Origin: Spongospora subterranea | Taxonomy: Eukaryota; Endomyxa; Phytomyxea; Plasmodiophorida; Plasmodiophoridae | Reading direction: 5' to 3' | Assembly (NCBI GenBank): GCA_900404475.1 | Contig: OUQQ01000622.1 | Span: forward strand, 1-11,708 | Length of the DNA: 11,708 nucleotides | Part shown: positions 1-9,094 of the stretch, in pieces | How positions within the stretch are numbered: position 1 is the stretch's first letter | Layout of the letters: the number at the start of each line of letters is the position of its first letter | Translations under genes and position numbers: made by a program | The notes under the pieces: model-generated | Told to the model about the DNA's origin: nothing | Database searches by the model: none | Seen by the model: only the letters and a program-made list of their open reading frames with translations

Positions 1-353
1 GCTCTTGTCGTTATCATGATCTTCCAGCAACACTGACAGTTGACCTGCTCTTGTCGTTTGGTGATCCGGAATGACGTAAAAAAGGCCTCGGTAAGAAGCC
101 TGCACGTCTCCGATTTCACCACTCCAAGTCGGGAACATCGATGGAGTCGACTTGATTTGGTTCGAGTTGGCCAGATCAGCGGTGTTCAGCACTCATTGCA
201 ACTCGGAGTCGAGTTGGGCGGTGCGGCTCGGGAGATATTATGCAGGTAGATCCGGGCCCGATCTCTGGAAGTTGATTGCCACTCCGTTTGCCCACTCTGA
301 TGTCCGGTAATATCTTGTCAACAGCCCGAGATCGGAAATGGTCCAGTCCGACC

Positions 354-495
354 ATGAATGACGATACAGTAATGGCGCCATCAGTATCGTCATCGTCATT
401 GCCGGATCAGGATCTTGGGGACGTGTCAAATGATTTATTGTCAACTAATCGCACGGGGCTAAACCAGTATTCGAAGTCAGCCGTCCCCATCATAG
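354..495 (+). CDS. possible first exon of an unrecognised gene (speculative)
   Basis: An open stretch starts at an ATG with A at -3 (context ACCATG) and reads MNDDTVMAPSVSSSS, then a Ser/Asp/Asn-rich segment, as expected for a disordered N-terminus. It runs into AG|GTAATA at 495/496, a good donor site. Acceptors at 551 or 562 would give introns of 56 or 67 nt, close to the lengths in the ACLY gene further right. After 562 an open frame continues to about 648, but joining it to the block at 685-1527 needs a further intron that cannot be fixed by eye. No protein family was recognised. It may be an exon of the next entry, a separate gene, or chance. Confidence 0.22.
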
Positions 496-684
496 GTAAT
501 ATATTGATCATGTAGACGATGTTCGTTCTGTCGCCACCGTTAATCGATTAGGTTTCCTTCAGATTTGTTGACATACGATTGTCTTCGCCAGCTATTTTCC
601 ATGTTCTGGCCTCCATTATCGGCAAAGTGTTCCAGTGTTCCACAACAGGTCCATTGACAGAATATCGACTGTTCAGCACATGAG

Positions 685-1527
685 ATGAGCGATTGCGATC
701 GCACTACACTGACGATAGGGGTTTCACCCCTTGTTGCTGCTTTCATTGATCACCTCAGAGGGTTTCTTACAGATAAGATCGTCAAGGTCCACGTGGACAA
801 CGGGTTCGTGTTGAGTTATTTGACGAAATACCCCCACGACATTCTTTCATGATCTGTCAGAACAAGAACGCATTTCATCGGCGCGTTCCCATGATCCCCG
901 GCTTCACCCCGTTCTACCGATCAGTTAGAGCCAGCGTCTTCCCAGATGGAGCCCGTCTAGCCCGCCTGTTTCGGCTACTGATTCGCTTAGCAAAACTGAG
1001 CTGGTTTACAGATCGAGCAAGGCCGTATATCTGCTGATTGACAACCTTCGTGATTTGATGCTGTCAATGAAGATTCCGTTTCGATTTCTGCAGTCTCCAC
1101 CGATTAACGGTCGAACGACGCCATCGTCACGCCAAAGACAGATCGACCAACCTGAGCTGAACGGAAGGTTTCACCGTTGCTCGAACGGGCCACGAAGCTC
1201 AAGCGACTCCAGGAACTGGACGCCGAATCTGAAATGGGCACCGCCAATCAAGGAACAGCCCCCCTCCCGGATACAGCAACGCTTTGTGTCCCGGCGACGT
1301 CGAACCGTTTCCGTCCTGGCCCCGCAATGTATACCTCGGCGCCAATCTCGCCAAAGCTGCTGGAACCACTGCCGACGGCGCGTTCCGACAGAATCAAGCG
1401 AACACGACTTGCCGAATTGTTGCATATTGACCAATTTTACAAGCGATACGGGTTCATTTCGCCAACATTTTCGAGCAAACTTACGGATCGACGTCGCAAA
1501 AACAGAATCAAAAGCTTCGTGAGATAA
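685..1527 (+). CDS. candidate spliced gene, unknown product (about 230 aa model)
   Basis: Protein-like sequence moves between frames at positions that can be explained by short GT-AG introns. The proposed exons are 685-807, 861-910, 961-1109 and 1157-1527, with introns of 53, 50 and 47 nt, which match the ACLY introns. The junctions keep phase and the model ends at a TGA at 1525-1527. Readable segments include VSPLVAAFIDHLRGFLTDKI, a helical stretch TELVYRSSKAVYLLIDNLRD, the charged ERATKLKRLQELDAESEMG, and a basic C-terminus with TDRRRKNRIKSF. The 47-nt intron has weak borders (GTCGAA, CTGAG), and the true start may lie upstream, perhaps in the exon at 354. No domain was recognised. A decayed gene with in-frame stops is the main alternative: the frame used by the last exon has TAA and TGA just upstream of it. 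Confidence 0.35.
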
Positions 1528-2105
1528 TGTCGATCAATTGGCATTTGTTATATTGAACATCTTCAAGTGAATTACAATTGAGCGATCGTCACCCGATACT
1601 GTCTGATCGAATGATGGGTTTCGACCATTAACCTGTGAGGTCAGTGATCTATTTGACACTAGAAAGCGTATTGTCGGTCGGGAATATTTGCACATCGACG
1701 ACAAACACGATTGAATGGATCTGGAGCTGGGACCCCTTTCACTCGGTAATCGGGGGAAAATGATCAGGAATCGCTGTGGGACATCAAACGACCGTTTAAA
1801 GGACCATGAAGGGCGACGGTCACCAATCGGTCTTTACTACCGGCTTCACCCGAATAACTCGAGTTCCGGGTTCTATTTAAACACAGAACGCACCGGCAAA
1901 TCCGGATGAACCAACCATAGTCCAATCAGTCTGCATACCGGCGGTATCACAATCCAATACCAGCACATCCGAAATCACAAGACAATGGTGGGACAGGAAT
2001 GCGACACCAAACAAGAGAGGTTTACGGTCAAGTATAACCAGGACGCCGATGCCAACACGTACCCAACACGTAAAGGGGCAGAGGTGTCGCTGCCATTGCC
2101 AGAAT
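1528..2105. other. stretch with no supportable gene
   Basis: Short open frames occur on both strands (for example 1715-1909 plus), but their composition is not convincing and none matches a known family. Only small palindromes such as ATACCGGCGGTAT near 1936 were noticed. It may hold the 3' end of the left candidate gene and the flank of the palindromic element that follows. Confidence 0.4.
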
Positions 2106-2235
2106 GGCACATCATGATCCCAACTTATCTCTACACAAATCCCAATTCAATTGGTGAAGACCGAGCCCTAGTCACTGCAATGAGACATGAAGGGTTTGCC
2201 GACCAACCCTTGATTTCAACGGTGCATCGCGACGC

Positions 2236-2384
2236 CACAATTGTTCAGTGCCCAAAATGTCGTTACCCAACGACCTTCGCCGTTTCACTATTGCAGTTCA
2301 CCTTTGTCAGCGCTGAACCAAACTGAGTGAAATCTATTACGGCATTGCGATTCATGGACACAATTGTTCAGTGCCCAAAATGTC
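2236..2384 (+). repeat. 26-bp identical direct repeat inside the palindrome
   Basis: The identical 26-bp sequence beginning CACAATTGTTCAGTGCCC occurs at 2236-2261 and again at 2359-2384. The second copy spans the symmetry centre of the large inverted repeat, while the first lies in the left arm. A partial inverted match (CACTGAACAATCGTGTG) is present in the right arm near 2489. This suggests that one copy was gained by slippage or gene conversion between arms. Confidence 0.85.
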
Positions 2385-2543
2385 ACAACATCGCCGCGCA
2401 TCGCAATGCGAGAACAGATATTCAGTTCGGTTCAGCGCTGACAAAGGTGAATTGCAATACTGAAACGACGAAGGTCATTACTGATGACACTGAACAATCG
2501 TGTGAATGGACTCAATTGTGCCGTCACGATGGCGCGAAACCAC

Positions 2544-2585
2544 CGTCATTGTCAAGGGTTTGGTCGTCATTGTCAAGGGTTTGGT
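2544..2585 (+). repeat. 21-bp tandem duplication in the right arm
   Basis: A 21-bp unit beginning CGTCATTGTCAAGGG is present twice in perfect tandem at 2544-2564 and 2565-2585. The matching part of the left arm (around 2200-2215) has only one degenerate unit, so the duplication probably arose after the palindrome formed. Confidence 0.9.
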
Positions 2586-2689
2586 CGGCAAACCGTTCAT
2601 GTCTCATCGCAGTGACTTGTGCTCGGTCTTCAGCACTTTGACCAATTGAATTGGGATTGTGTAGAGATAAGGTAAGATCATAATGTGCC

Positions 2690-2883
2690 CTCACCCGAGA
2701 AATCTCGGGATCCGACGGTTCAGCCCAGTCAATCATAACGGGTTGAAAGGATAAACTGGGTGGTGAAGGGGCCACGAATAAAGGGAATGATACTAGGCCC
2801 GAATCGACCAGTTTCTCGTTAAGCGCGGGCGTCGTAGAGCTTCGTGTTTAGAGCGCGTTCGGATGCGACGCATTTTCAAAACG
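2690..2883. other. spacer with no supportable gene
   Basis: No coding sequence is recognised between the foldback element and the next hairpin. A short palindrome CCCGAGAAATCTCGGG begins near 2694, and a weak CCCAGT/ACTGGG pair spans 2724-2760. Nothing else is evident. Confidence 0.4.
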
Positions 2884-2937
2884 GGATTTCCCTAAAACGG
2901 AATTGAGCAAGATTGCAATCCCGTTTTAGGTAAATCC
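2884..2937. repeat. hairpin with 21-bp arms
   Basis: The arms at 2884-2904 (GGATTTCCCTAAAACGG..) and 2917-2937 (..CCCGTTTTAGGTAAATCC) are reverse complements over 21 bp with two mismatches, separated by a 12-nt loop. It lies just upstream of the Harbinger-like transposase remnant. It could be a fused pair of terminal inverted repeats (a solo MITE) or the relic end of that transposon; the sequence does not decide. Confidence 0.75.
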
Positions 2938-2979
2938 AGGTCGTGGCGGCCAAACGATCAATAAAGAGGGTGCGGTTTC

Positions 2980-3461
2980 AGAATCAGACAAACGTGTATT
3001 TTGAGTAGCGATGAAAGTGAGGAAGATGATGCTGTCCCCGATGCAATTGTGCCATATTTATTCGGCGAACGTATTGCCTGGAGAACAAAACCGTGCCGTC
3101 CATCTCTACCGGGGTGGATAAGGGAGCTGGTGACAGGCAACCCGACTCCTATCTATGAGAGCTGACCGGGATGGACGTCAATATATATTCTTGTGTCTTC
3201 GGCACCAACTCTTTGTGCATGCAGATTTTGGCTCCTACTCCAAGTTCATGGATTGTCGAGGATATAATGGCATTATTCTGTTTACTGTATCGCACAGTGC
3301 AATAAACAGGGACGCTCAGGAACGGTTTCAACGCGGCGGAGGAACAGTTAGCAGGTACGTTTTCAAGGTGAAAAATGTGGGATGTTCTTGTTTGACAGAC
3401 CTCCTTCCATTCCCGAAGATGATATCTCACACCTCGATACGGCGTCGAACCCGACATTGAT
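2980..3461 (+). pseudogene. Harbinger-like transposase, N-terminal remnant, frame-shifted
   Basis: Three segments read in order as the N-terminal and helix-turn-helix part of a PIF/Harbinger (DDE_4-type) transposase. First comes an acidic stretch SSDESEEDDA followed by WIRELVTGNPTPIYES (about 3001-3162). A second frame, from about 3155 to 3380, carries NRDAQERFQRGGGTVSRYVFKV, very like the family's NR..QERF..SG.TISR.F.KVL motif as I know it. The third, from about 3382, reads DRPPSIPEDDISHLDTASNP. The first frame ends at TGA 3163-3165. The second change of frame could be a 44-nt intron (3355-3398, AG|GTACGT to GACAG), but that would remove the conserved SR.VFKV tail, so an indel is as likely. 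No in-frame ATG starts the first segment. The catalytic DDE domain is absent because the sequence enters the hairpin repeat at 3462. Confidence 0.6.
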
Positions 3462-3664
3462 TGCCCATATCCACCATCGGCAAGTTCTAAACTTCCCAGC
3501 AGGGGTTTCGGATTTTACAAACGACACCAAACGTCGGTTACTAAACAGTTCCCTTAGTCGTCTGATTTGCTAAGACAACTGTTTCGTAACCGACGTTTGG
3601 TGTCGTTTGCAAAATCCTGAACCCCTGCGGGAAGTTTTGAACTTGCCGATGGTGGATATGGGCA
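3462..3664. repeat. 203-bp hairpin repeat (MITE-like) ending the Harbinger remnant
   Basis: The left arm 3462-3557 and right arm 3570-3664 are reverse complements over about 95 bp with roughly eight differences, leaving a 12-nt loop (3558-3569). Matching landmarks are TGCCCATATCCACCATCGG at the outer end with its complement ending at 3664, and ACGACACCAAACGTCGGTTA with its complement near 3580-3605. The high arm identity points to a recent origin. No clear target-site duplication flanks it. It could be a hairpin MITE inserted into the transposase gene, or a rearrangement that copied a segment in inverted orientation. Confidence 0.9.
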
Positions 3665-4106
3665 GGCAGGTTGTGCAGAAACGACCTGCAGACACTTGCA
3701 GAAGTTTGCCGGGATACTAATCAAACCCACCTGATCTGTTCAGAGAGTTAAATTTGAAATTGCATGCTTCATATTCTTATACAGTTCGTAATCAGTTTTC
3801 TGGGTAAGGAACCGGAAACCCATAGCATATAGCGTGTTTGAGTGGTGAAGCAAATCTTGAAAATGGACTGATAGCATTTGGAAGGCCATTATTCATCTCC
3901 ACAATATCTGCTTAACCATTCAACCGTTTTCGGCATGTACGAGAGGGAAGTAATTCCACGAGGTCAAGTCATTTTGTTTTGTTGCAAGAATCAAAGGATT
4001 TGCGCATTAACTCATCAGACCTGAACGTCGTCCGCAAAACAAAACATGCAAAGCGGAAACTGGAATGAGAATCAGACAATGAGCGTATATATTGGATTAG
4101 AGAGAT
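3665..4106. other. non-coding spacer at the 3' side of ACLY
   Basis: No gene is recognised. The part next to 4107 should contain the ACLY 3' untranslated region and polyadenylation site on the minus strand, but no canonical AATAAA was found close to the stop. A simple inverted pair TTTTGTTTTG (3972-3981) and CAAAACAAAA (about 4036-4045) is present and could form a hairpin in the transcript. Confidence 0.45.
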
Positions 4107-7100
4107 TTAGGCAATGTCGACATTAGTAATATAGGAGATATCATCGGTGTCATGACGGTACAGATCCTGCTTCAACCGCGTTTGATCCAGGTAATGACCT
4201 ATAAAACCGATAGAGCGGCCAAGTACAAAGAGCCCATTCAAGACTCCCATCTTGACATACTCATCGGCTTCAGCACGGGTGAACATACCGCACGACCGTA
4301 ACAAATCAACGAAGCATGCTCCGATACATCCGTCAACGTTGAGAATAAGGTTGCTCTTCTTTTTCGTAGTCACCTTTTCTACCGCCAGAGCATAATCAAG
4401 CAGTTCCGTCGACTCAAAATACTTCTCCGCAAAATTCTTCACCAGAACGACCCTCTGATCCGGATTTTCAAGGGATTTGATTTTGTGACCAATTCCCATG
4501 ATTAGCTGGCACTTGTTCCGCATGTCTTGAACAAACTCCTCCGGTGATAAACCTGCATCAAATGCCTCAGCGAAAGATGCGGCAGCACCGTCTAAAGCGC
4601 CACCAAAACGCGGTCCAATTGTTAGCAGTCCGGAGCAAAGCGAGGATATTAAATCCTATAAAAAACGGGCGTCAGACGGTGATGACAAAACTGGTTAATA
4701 TCCAATGTTACCTTTCCGGCCCGGGCTGTCACAATTGTATTATGGGCACCTGAAACTGCAGGACCGTGATCGGCAGTTACCATAAGCACCATATCAATGA
4801 ACCGGCAAGCATAGTCTGGAAGGCGACGGCGAAACCATAAAAGTCCAAGAACCCCTCCTACACCAATATTATCCGAGAAAACTTTGCTGATTTTCATGCC
4901 AGCGTAAGTCAGCTCTTCACCACGCTCATCAGTAATCGACGAGACGAACGCAGCTGGTCGACGAATCAATCCCAATTTGCGCGCCCAGTCGTAATCAACT
5001 GGTACAGTGGGAGGTTCAACCTCGCATTTTGGAACAAGTACTCCTAAATATACGAATAAGTTTTCACATTAAAACAATAAACCACGCTCCTACCAGATCG
5101 AACGAGTTTCATATACGTTTCATGAATCGTAGATGCAAAATCTTCGAAGTTGGCAGGGACAATAGCGCCAGCGGCTTTCAAAGCTTCATTTTTAGCATGG
5201 GCAGTTTCCAAAGTTCCTTGAGCCATTGCTCCTAGGACAAAGATAAAAAACGCTGCACGCAATCGAAATGAGATACAAACCTGCATGCCCAAACTGCACT
5301 TCGTAAGGGAATATAGAAGCGCACGTTCCAGTGCACCACGCAACTAGCGGCCTGAATTAAACTTAGACAATTCATTACTACGCAACACAACCGGGGAATC
5401 TGACTTAGTAATTCGGCCTGAAGCAAGAGCTTCGCATACTTCGTGTTCTAAAGACCCACCAACTTCCCCAAGAAGAACAATCATGTAAACTTGAGGATTG
5501 GCTTCAAATCGAAGAATGTGATTCAAAAAGGTAGTCGCCGGATAGCGATCGCCACCAATAGCAATACCCTCGTACACACCATCAGTGGTACGACTGATCA
5601 CATTGTTGAGTTCGTTAGACAGGCCCCCCGACCTGACACAACCATCAGCCGTTCCGCATATCAAGATAGTCAGAAAATCAACTGACCTCGAAACATATGC
5701 GACGCTTCCTGGTCGATAAAGCTTGGACGCAATAATGTTGTCCAGCATACCACCGGTATTTCCGATGCGGAAACATCCCTGTATTATATTGGATCAGAGC
5801 AGTGTTGCGAATGCGTGATGACAACACGTACAGGCTTGATACCTCCAACTGTAGCAGGGCCAATCAGTGTAACCCCCTTTGTAGCCGCGCAAGCAATCAA
5901 TTGCCGGGTACGTTTCTCAGGAACCCCTGCATGAAAAATAAGTTTCCATATATCACCCCCAACATATGCTGCTTACCTTCAGCAATGATTGCAATAACTT
6001 TGAGCTGTGGGTACTCTAGCATTTCTTTGGTAGAATCAAAAACTGATCGAGACGATGCGAAGTTGACGCAAACATCCACATTTGGGAAGAGTTTGACTGC
6101 TTCAGATAGATTTTGATAGACCGGCATCATTACCTAAAAACACTTAGATCGTGGCAATTTTATGAAAAGCATATTTACCTCTTTTGGTCCCCAGTAAAAT
6201 TTGCGATAATGGTTAGCTGAAAATGTGTAAACAATGGCAGACACCTGTGGAGCTATTATATATCGAAAACAAACATAAATGCTAAAACATACCGATGGTG
6301 TGGATCGACCGCAAATATAATCAAAATCAAGCATGTTTTGAACAGCTTTAGCCTAAACCCCCTGTTAGACGACAAAAACTGCAAACCCTTGAACAATGAC
6401 CTGCATGCCATTAACGATAGCAGTGGTATTGCGAGTGAATATGGAAGCCGCTTTTTCCGCATCGGAAACCTCAACCTTAACAACCGTTTGAACAACGTAA
6501 AACAGGCCAACTGGAAGCAAAACCAACCGTATCAAGATAAGAAATGTTGCGCTTGATTTGCTCTGCGTCTGCCTTGGCGTCATTGAACTCAAGGGAGGCA
6601 ACCGGCTTGTTAAAGGCCATTGCGACAATAGATGTCAAATGCGTTTCGGGACCATACACATGGATATCTAAGTTAAGGGAAACACCCAGCTCCTGTAGAG
6701 AACGTTAACCATTGAATTTCCGCCCCGTAACCGTAAAATATATACCGTGATTCGTTTGAGACCTTCTTGATAGTTCGGGCCAGCGCGGCGAACCCAAATC
6801 GATACCTTTTGCGACCTCAGCGTATCCGCAAAATCACGAATAGCGCGATTGATTCCTTTGAAGGTCTCCTAGAAGAAGATGTGAAAAACAGCAATATCAA
6901 TACAACCGATGGTATGAGTTTACAGCGACATTGGTGAAGTTTGCAATGCCACCGCCAATGATCAGAATTTTTCCAAGGGGGTGTGCGGTTTTGGTCATTA
7001 GTTGAAGGATCGTTCGGGCATATTCATAAGTCAGAGATTCGGTTGGAGCCCCAGAATACTCACCATAGTTGGCGAGTTCCTAAACAGGAATTGGGAAACA

Positions 7101-8254
7101 ACACATCATGGCGTATAACTCAACGTACATGTCCCATTCCAAAGTCGGATATGGTGTCGGCGTAAATAACAGAAGCTCCACCTCCAGCAACCACAGTCCA
7201 AACACGCCCATTTTCTTATAGATAAGTCAGAGCAGAGATACACTTTGGGGGAAAAATATACCATTGAGGACTGAAAGTTTTAAACTCGCTCCAGTTTTTT
7301 CATCTAGCGAATTGATGTATTCTTCATCAGGAGTGGAAACACGACCGAATGGGGGAGGGAACGTGATACTACCCCATAACTTATGGCATTCATGTCGGGC
7401 GGTCTCATCAAGCTTGGCAGCAAGATCTAATGCAACAACCTATATAATCGTGACCGCAATCGTTAACGACAGAGACGATGTTTGCGACCTTAATTCCTAC
7501 ATTTGCGGGGTTGTCCGTCATAACCAGAGGATTGATTTCAAGATATGAAAACTGATAAGTTGTAAAGAACTGGTACAGACCTTCGATGTAATCTGACAAA
7601 TACGCTCTTCGATGAATGGGAACATCTACGATAACATATTGACTTCGGAAACTACAGCCCATAAGTATAGCATGAAATTACTCATCAAAAGCGTATTCTG
7701 TATCTCTTCAGGACTAGGCACAGTTCCGACAGCAACATGAAGTCGTACAGCTTTGGAATCAACATCGCCGACATCAACCCCGCCTTGATGGTGAAACAAA
7801 ATTACATCAACAGACAGTTCAGTCGAAACACACAAGTAATATTCGTCATCCTGAACACTTTGTCAGCAACCAAACAATCATGTCGGCAATCCGAGACATC
7901 ATCTACCTGTCCGTGAGGGATAAATGGTTCAACAATGAAATTGTTGATTACACCTGTGACGCTTTCGATGTTGACGGCCTTCCCCCGGCGGTCTTCAATC
8001 CATTGCTGGGCCTCAGTCCATGTCACGTTCAACGCTAGAAGATTAGCTTTGCCACGGCGCTTGATCAACTGATCCGGCTTTACAACTAATCGGCGGGTTA
8101 GAAGCCACTCGTTCTGCGTAGGAAGCTCATTGAGGTCTGTCTTTGGTCCAACATGAGCAGCAAGGCTTTGTGTCAGCGTGTCGTTGCCGTTCATGGCCAT
8201 CCACGAAGACAGAAGTCGTTTGCCGTCATATTCCAGTATCGCCTTCTGCGACAT
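4107..8254 (-). CDS. ACLY: ATP-citrate lyase, fused single-chain form (19 exons, 1074 aa)
   Basis: It cleaves citrate with ATP and CoA to acetyl-CoA and oxaloacetate in the cytosol, supplying acetyl-CoA for lipid synthesis and acetylation. The spliced product has 1074 residues; human ACLY has 1101. Order: N-terminal ATP-grasp citryl-CoA synthetase module ([41 protein letters not shown]), a short linker near residues 465-495, CoA-binding/ligase module ([23 protein letters not shown]), then the citrate-synthase-like domain. Catalytic residues are intact: His734 in EVQFGHAG, His874 in [13 protein letters not shown], His949 in GIGHKIKS and Asp1000 in LNVDGCIG. All four sit exactly 26 residues before human His760, His900, His975 and Asp1026, so the downstream exon joins must be right. 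The start ATG (8254-8252) gives MSQKAI, like the animal N-terminus, and has an in-frame TAA 12 nt upstream. The stop is TAA (4109-4107). The gene appears functional. Confidence 0.97.
4656..7906 (-). other. 18 short introns of ACLY
   Basis: Introns from the 5' end, in plus coordinates: 7851-7906, 7626-7681, 7440-7488, 7215-7261, 7080-7128, 6869-6923, 6693-6745, 6476-6527, 6353-6400, 6245-6292, 6134-6178, 5927-5976, 5779-5831, 5633-5686, 5352-5404, 5232-5280, 5044-5093 and 4656-4711. All begin GT and end AG, and all are 45-56 nt. Each was placed so that the joined frame keeps alignment with the ACLY family. The one with real choice is 6476-6527, which could end 6 nt later in the low-similarity linker. 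Several carry CTGAC, CTAAC or CTGAT near the acceptor (for example CTCTGACTTATC in 7215-7261), like fungal branch sites. Confidence 0.9.
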
Positions 8255-8782
8255 GACGAACAATTAGAGGAATGAGGATTCTGCGGAGTAAGCTCATCAC
8301 TGACAGCACTGCACATTGGTGTACTCACTAGAGGGTGATGGAACTGATAGATTGTCTCGGGCCCGTCACCCCAGGGACACGCGATGATAGGACCTGCGAT
8401 CCCGCGGATTATTTTGCGACTGGTTGACGCGGCAAATTGACTCGGCGAGTCTGCCAGGCAGGTAACGGATGTGTGGAGGGATGAGTGACGAGTGACCACT
8501 CTGGGCAACAGGGACTTTCGGATCGGGAATTGTTCTGTTTATTTGCCGCGTCGCGGCGTCGGAGTTCCGACGACTGCGATCATTGTACTTTACCATGTGA
8601 ATTCAGAACCAGTTACTTCATGACATCGGCAGAAGTCGGCATGCAGTGCTATTACAAAAAAAATGCGGTAGTTGCGGATTATCGTTTTTTGTAATTCAGG
8701 CAACCGATTTTGAACCCCCTGTCGTTAAACTTGGGTCTCGTGCCTAATCCGCCATATCCCATAAATCCCTGAATCCTTTGTG
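8255..8782. promoter_or_regulatory. divergent intergenic region between ACLY and the thioredoxin-like gene
   Basis: These 528 bp separate two head-to-head genes and must contain both 5' untranslated regions and both promoters. No clear TATA box or recognisable activator site could be assigned. Open frames here (for example 8191-8508 minus) overlap the ACLY start and are Ser/Arg-rich chance reading. The only structure seen is the hairpin at 8651-8695. Confidence 0.5.
8651..8695. repeat. 11-bp perfect hairpin upstream of the thioredoxin-like gene
   Basis: ATTACAAAAAA at 8651-8661 pairs perfectly with TTTTTTGTAAT at 8685-8695 across a 23-nt loop. It lies about 90 bp before the ATG of the plus-strand gene. 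It could be a regulatory element, a relic transposon end or AT-rich coincidence. Confidence 0.6.
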
Positions 8783-9094
8783 ATGAACTGCACTTTTGTC
8801 AGGACATCTGAGGAGTATTTATCATGCCAATCTGCTGTGAAGATGCCCTCCGTTGTTCTGTTCATGACCGATTGGTCGTGTGCGTGTCGACGGATCGTTC
8901 CTTTTTATCGCGCTTTGTCGGCCATATCAAGCAAGTTGCGCTTTTATATCGTAGATGTTGACAAGAATTGCAATATAGATCGGTCTGTTATTGAAGTCCC
9001 GACGATGATGTTCTATATGGATGGATGTCTCGTCGGTAGGATACAAGGACCGGATAAAGTTAAATTGGTTGAGAAGGTGATTCTGTTGAGCTGA
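8783..9094 (+). CDS. thioredoxin-like protein with atypical WSCAC active site (103 aa)
   Basis: A single-exon gene with the length and layout of a classical thioredoxin (about 105 aa). Recognisable in order: N-terminal TSEEYLS, the central strand SVVLFMTDW, the active-site loop W31-S32-C33-A34-C35-R36-R37-I38, the strand FYIVDVDKN, the cis-proline loop VPTMMFY with Pro73, and GRIQGPDKVKLVEKV. The normal loop is WCGPCK/R. Here the first cysteine, the nucleophile, is Ser32, a cysteine sits one residue later, and the second cysteine is kept. The buried Asp of thioredoxins (Asp26 in E. coli) aligns with Leu26. The fold is therefore clear, but ordinary disulfide reductase activity is doubtful. Substrates and location are unknown; no signal peptide or membrane segment was seen. 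The start is ATG 8783, with an in-frame TAA at 8762-8764. It lies head-to-head with ACLY. Confidence 0.78.
   Translation: MNCTFVRTSEEYLSCQSAVKMPSVVLFMTDWSCACRRIVPFYRALSAISSKLRFYIVDVDKNCNIDRSVIEVPTMMFYMDGCLVGRIQGPDKVKLVEKVILLS

Larger units (their letters stand above)
2106..2689. repeat. large imperfect inverted repeat, foldback/MITE-like element
   Basis: The two halves are reverse complements around a centre near 2374. Matching arm pieces are 2125-2155 with 2641-2670 (the outer arm, containing CCCAATTCAATTGG), a perfect 22-bp pair at 2298-2319 and 2429-2450, and a perfect 10-bp pair at 2342-2351 and 2399-2408. The outermost detectable match is GGCACAT at 2106 with ATGTGCC ending at 2689. The right arm is longer through small insertions, including the tandem repeat listed separately. 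Outside these ends similarity stops abruptly and no target-site duplication was obvious. Long palindromes of this kind usually come from foldback DNA transposons or MITEs; the superfamily cannot be named. Open frames on opposite strands of the two arms look alike only because the DNA is palindromic. Confidence 0.82.

Noticed and set aside
1055..1522. 155-residue plus-strand open frame
   Set aside because: Only its first part (to about 1109) looks like coding sequence. The rest is Arg/Ser/Pro-rich shadow reading of the neighbouring frame that ends at 1527.
1985..2775. Open frames at 1985-2326 (+) and 2524-2775 (-) whose products share NPNSIG and AMRHE.FADQ
   Set aside because: The similarity follows directly from the DNA palindrome. 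The differences are not biased to synonymous positions, and neither frame resembles a known protein.
3149..3457. 102-residue minus-strand open frame opposite the Harbinger remnant
   Set aside because: It is antisense to the segment with the QERFQ..G.TVSR motif and shows no family features of its own.
5232..5426. Minus-strand open frame reading through the ACLY region
   Set aside because: It crosses two ACLY introns in the wrong frame; the ACLY exon 5281-5351 in the correct frame encodes the catalytic His segment.
8191..8596. Two minus-strand open frames upstream of ACLY
   Set aside because: They overlap the ACLY start in other frames or lie in the intergenic region, with Ser/Arg-rich chance composition. 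An in-frame stop just before the ACLY ATG argues against an N-terminal extension.
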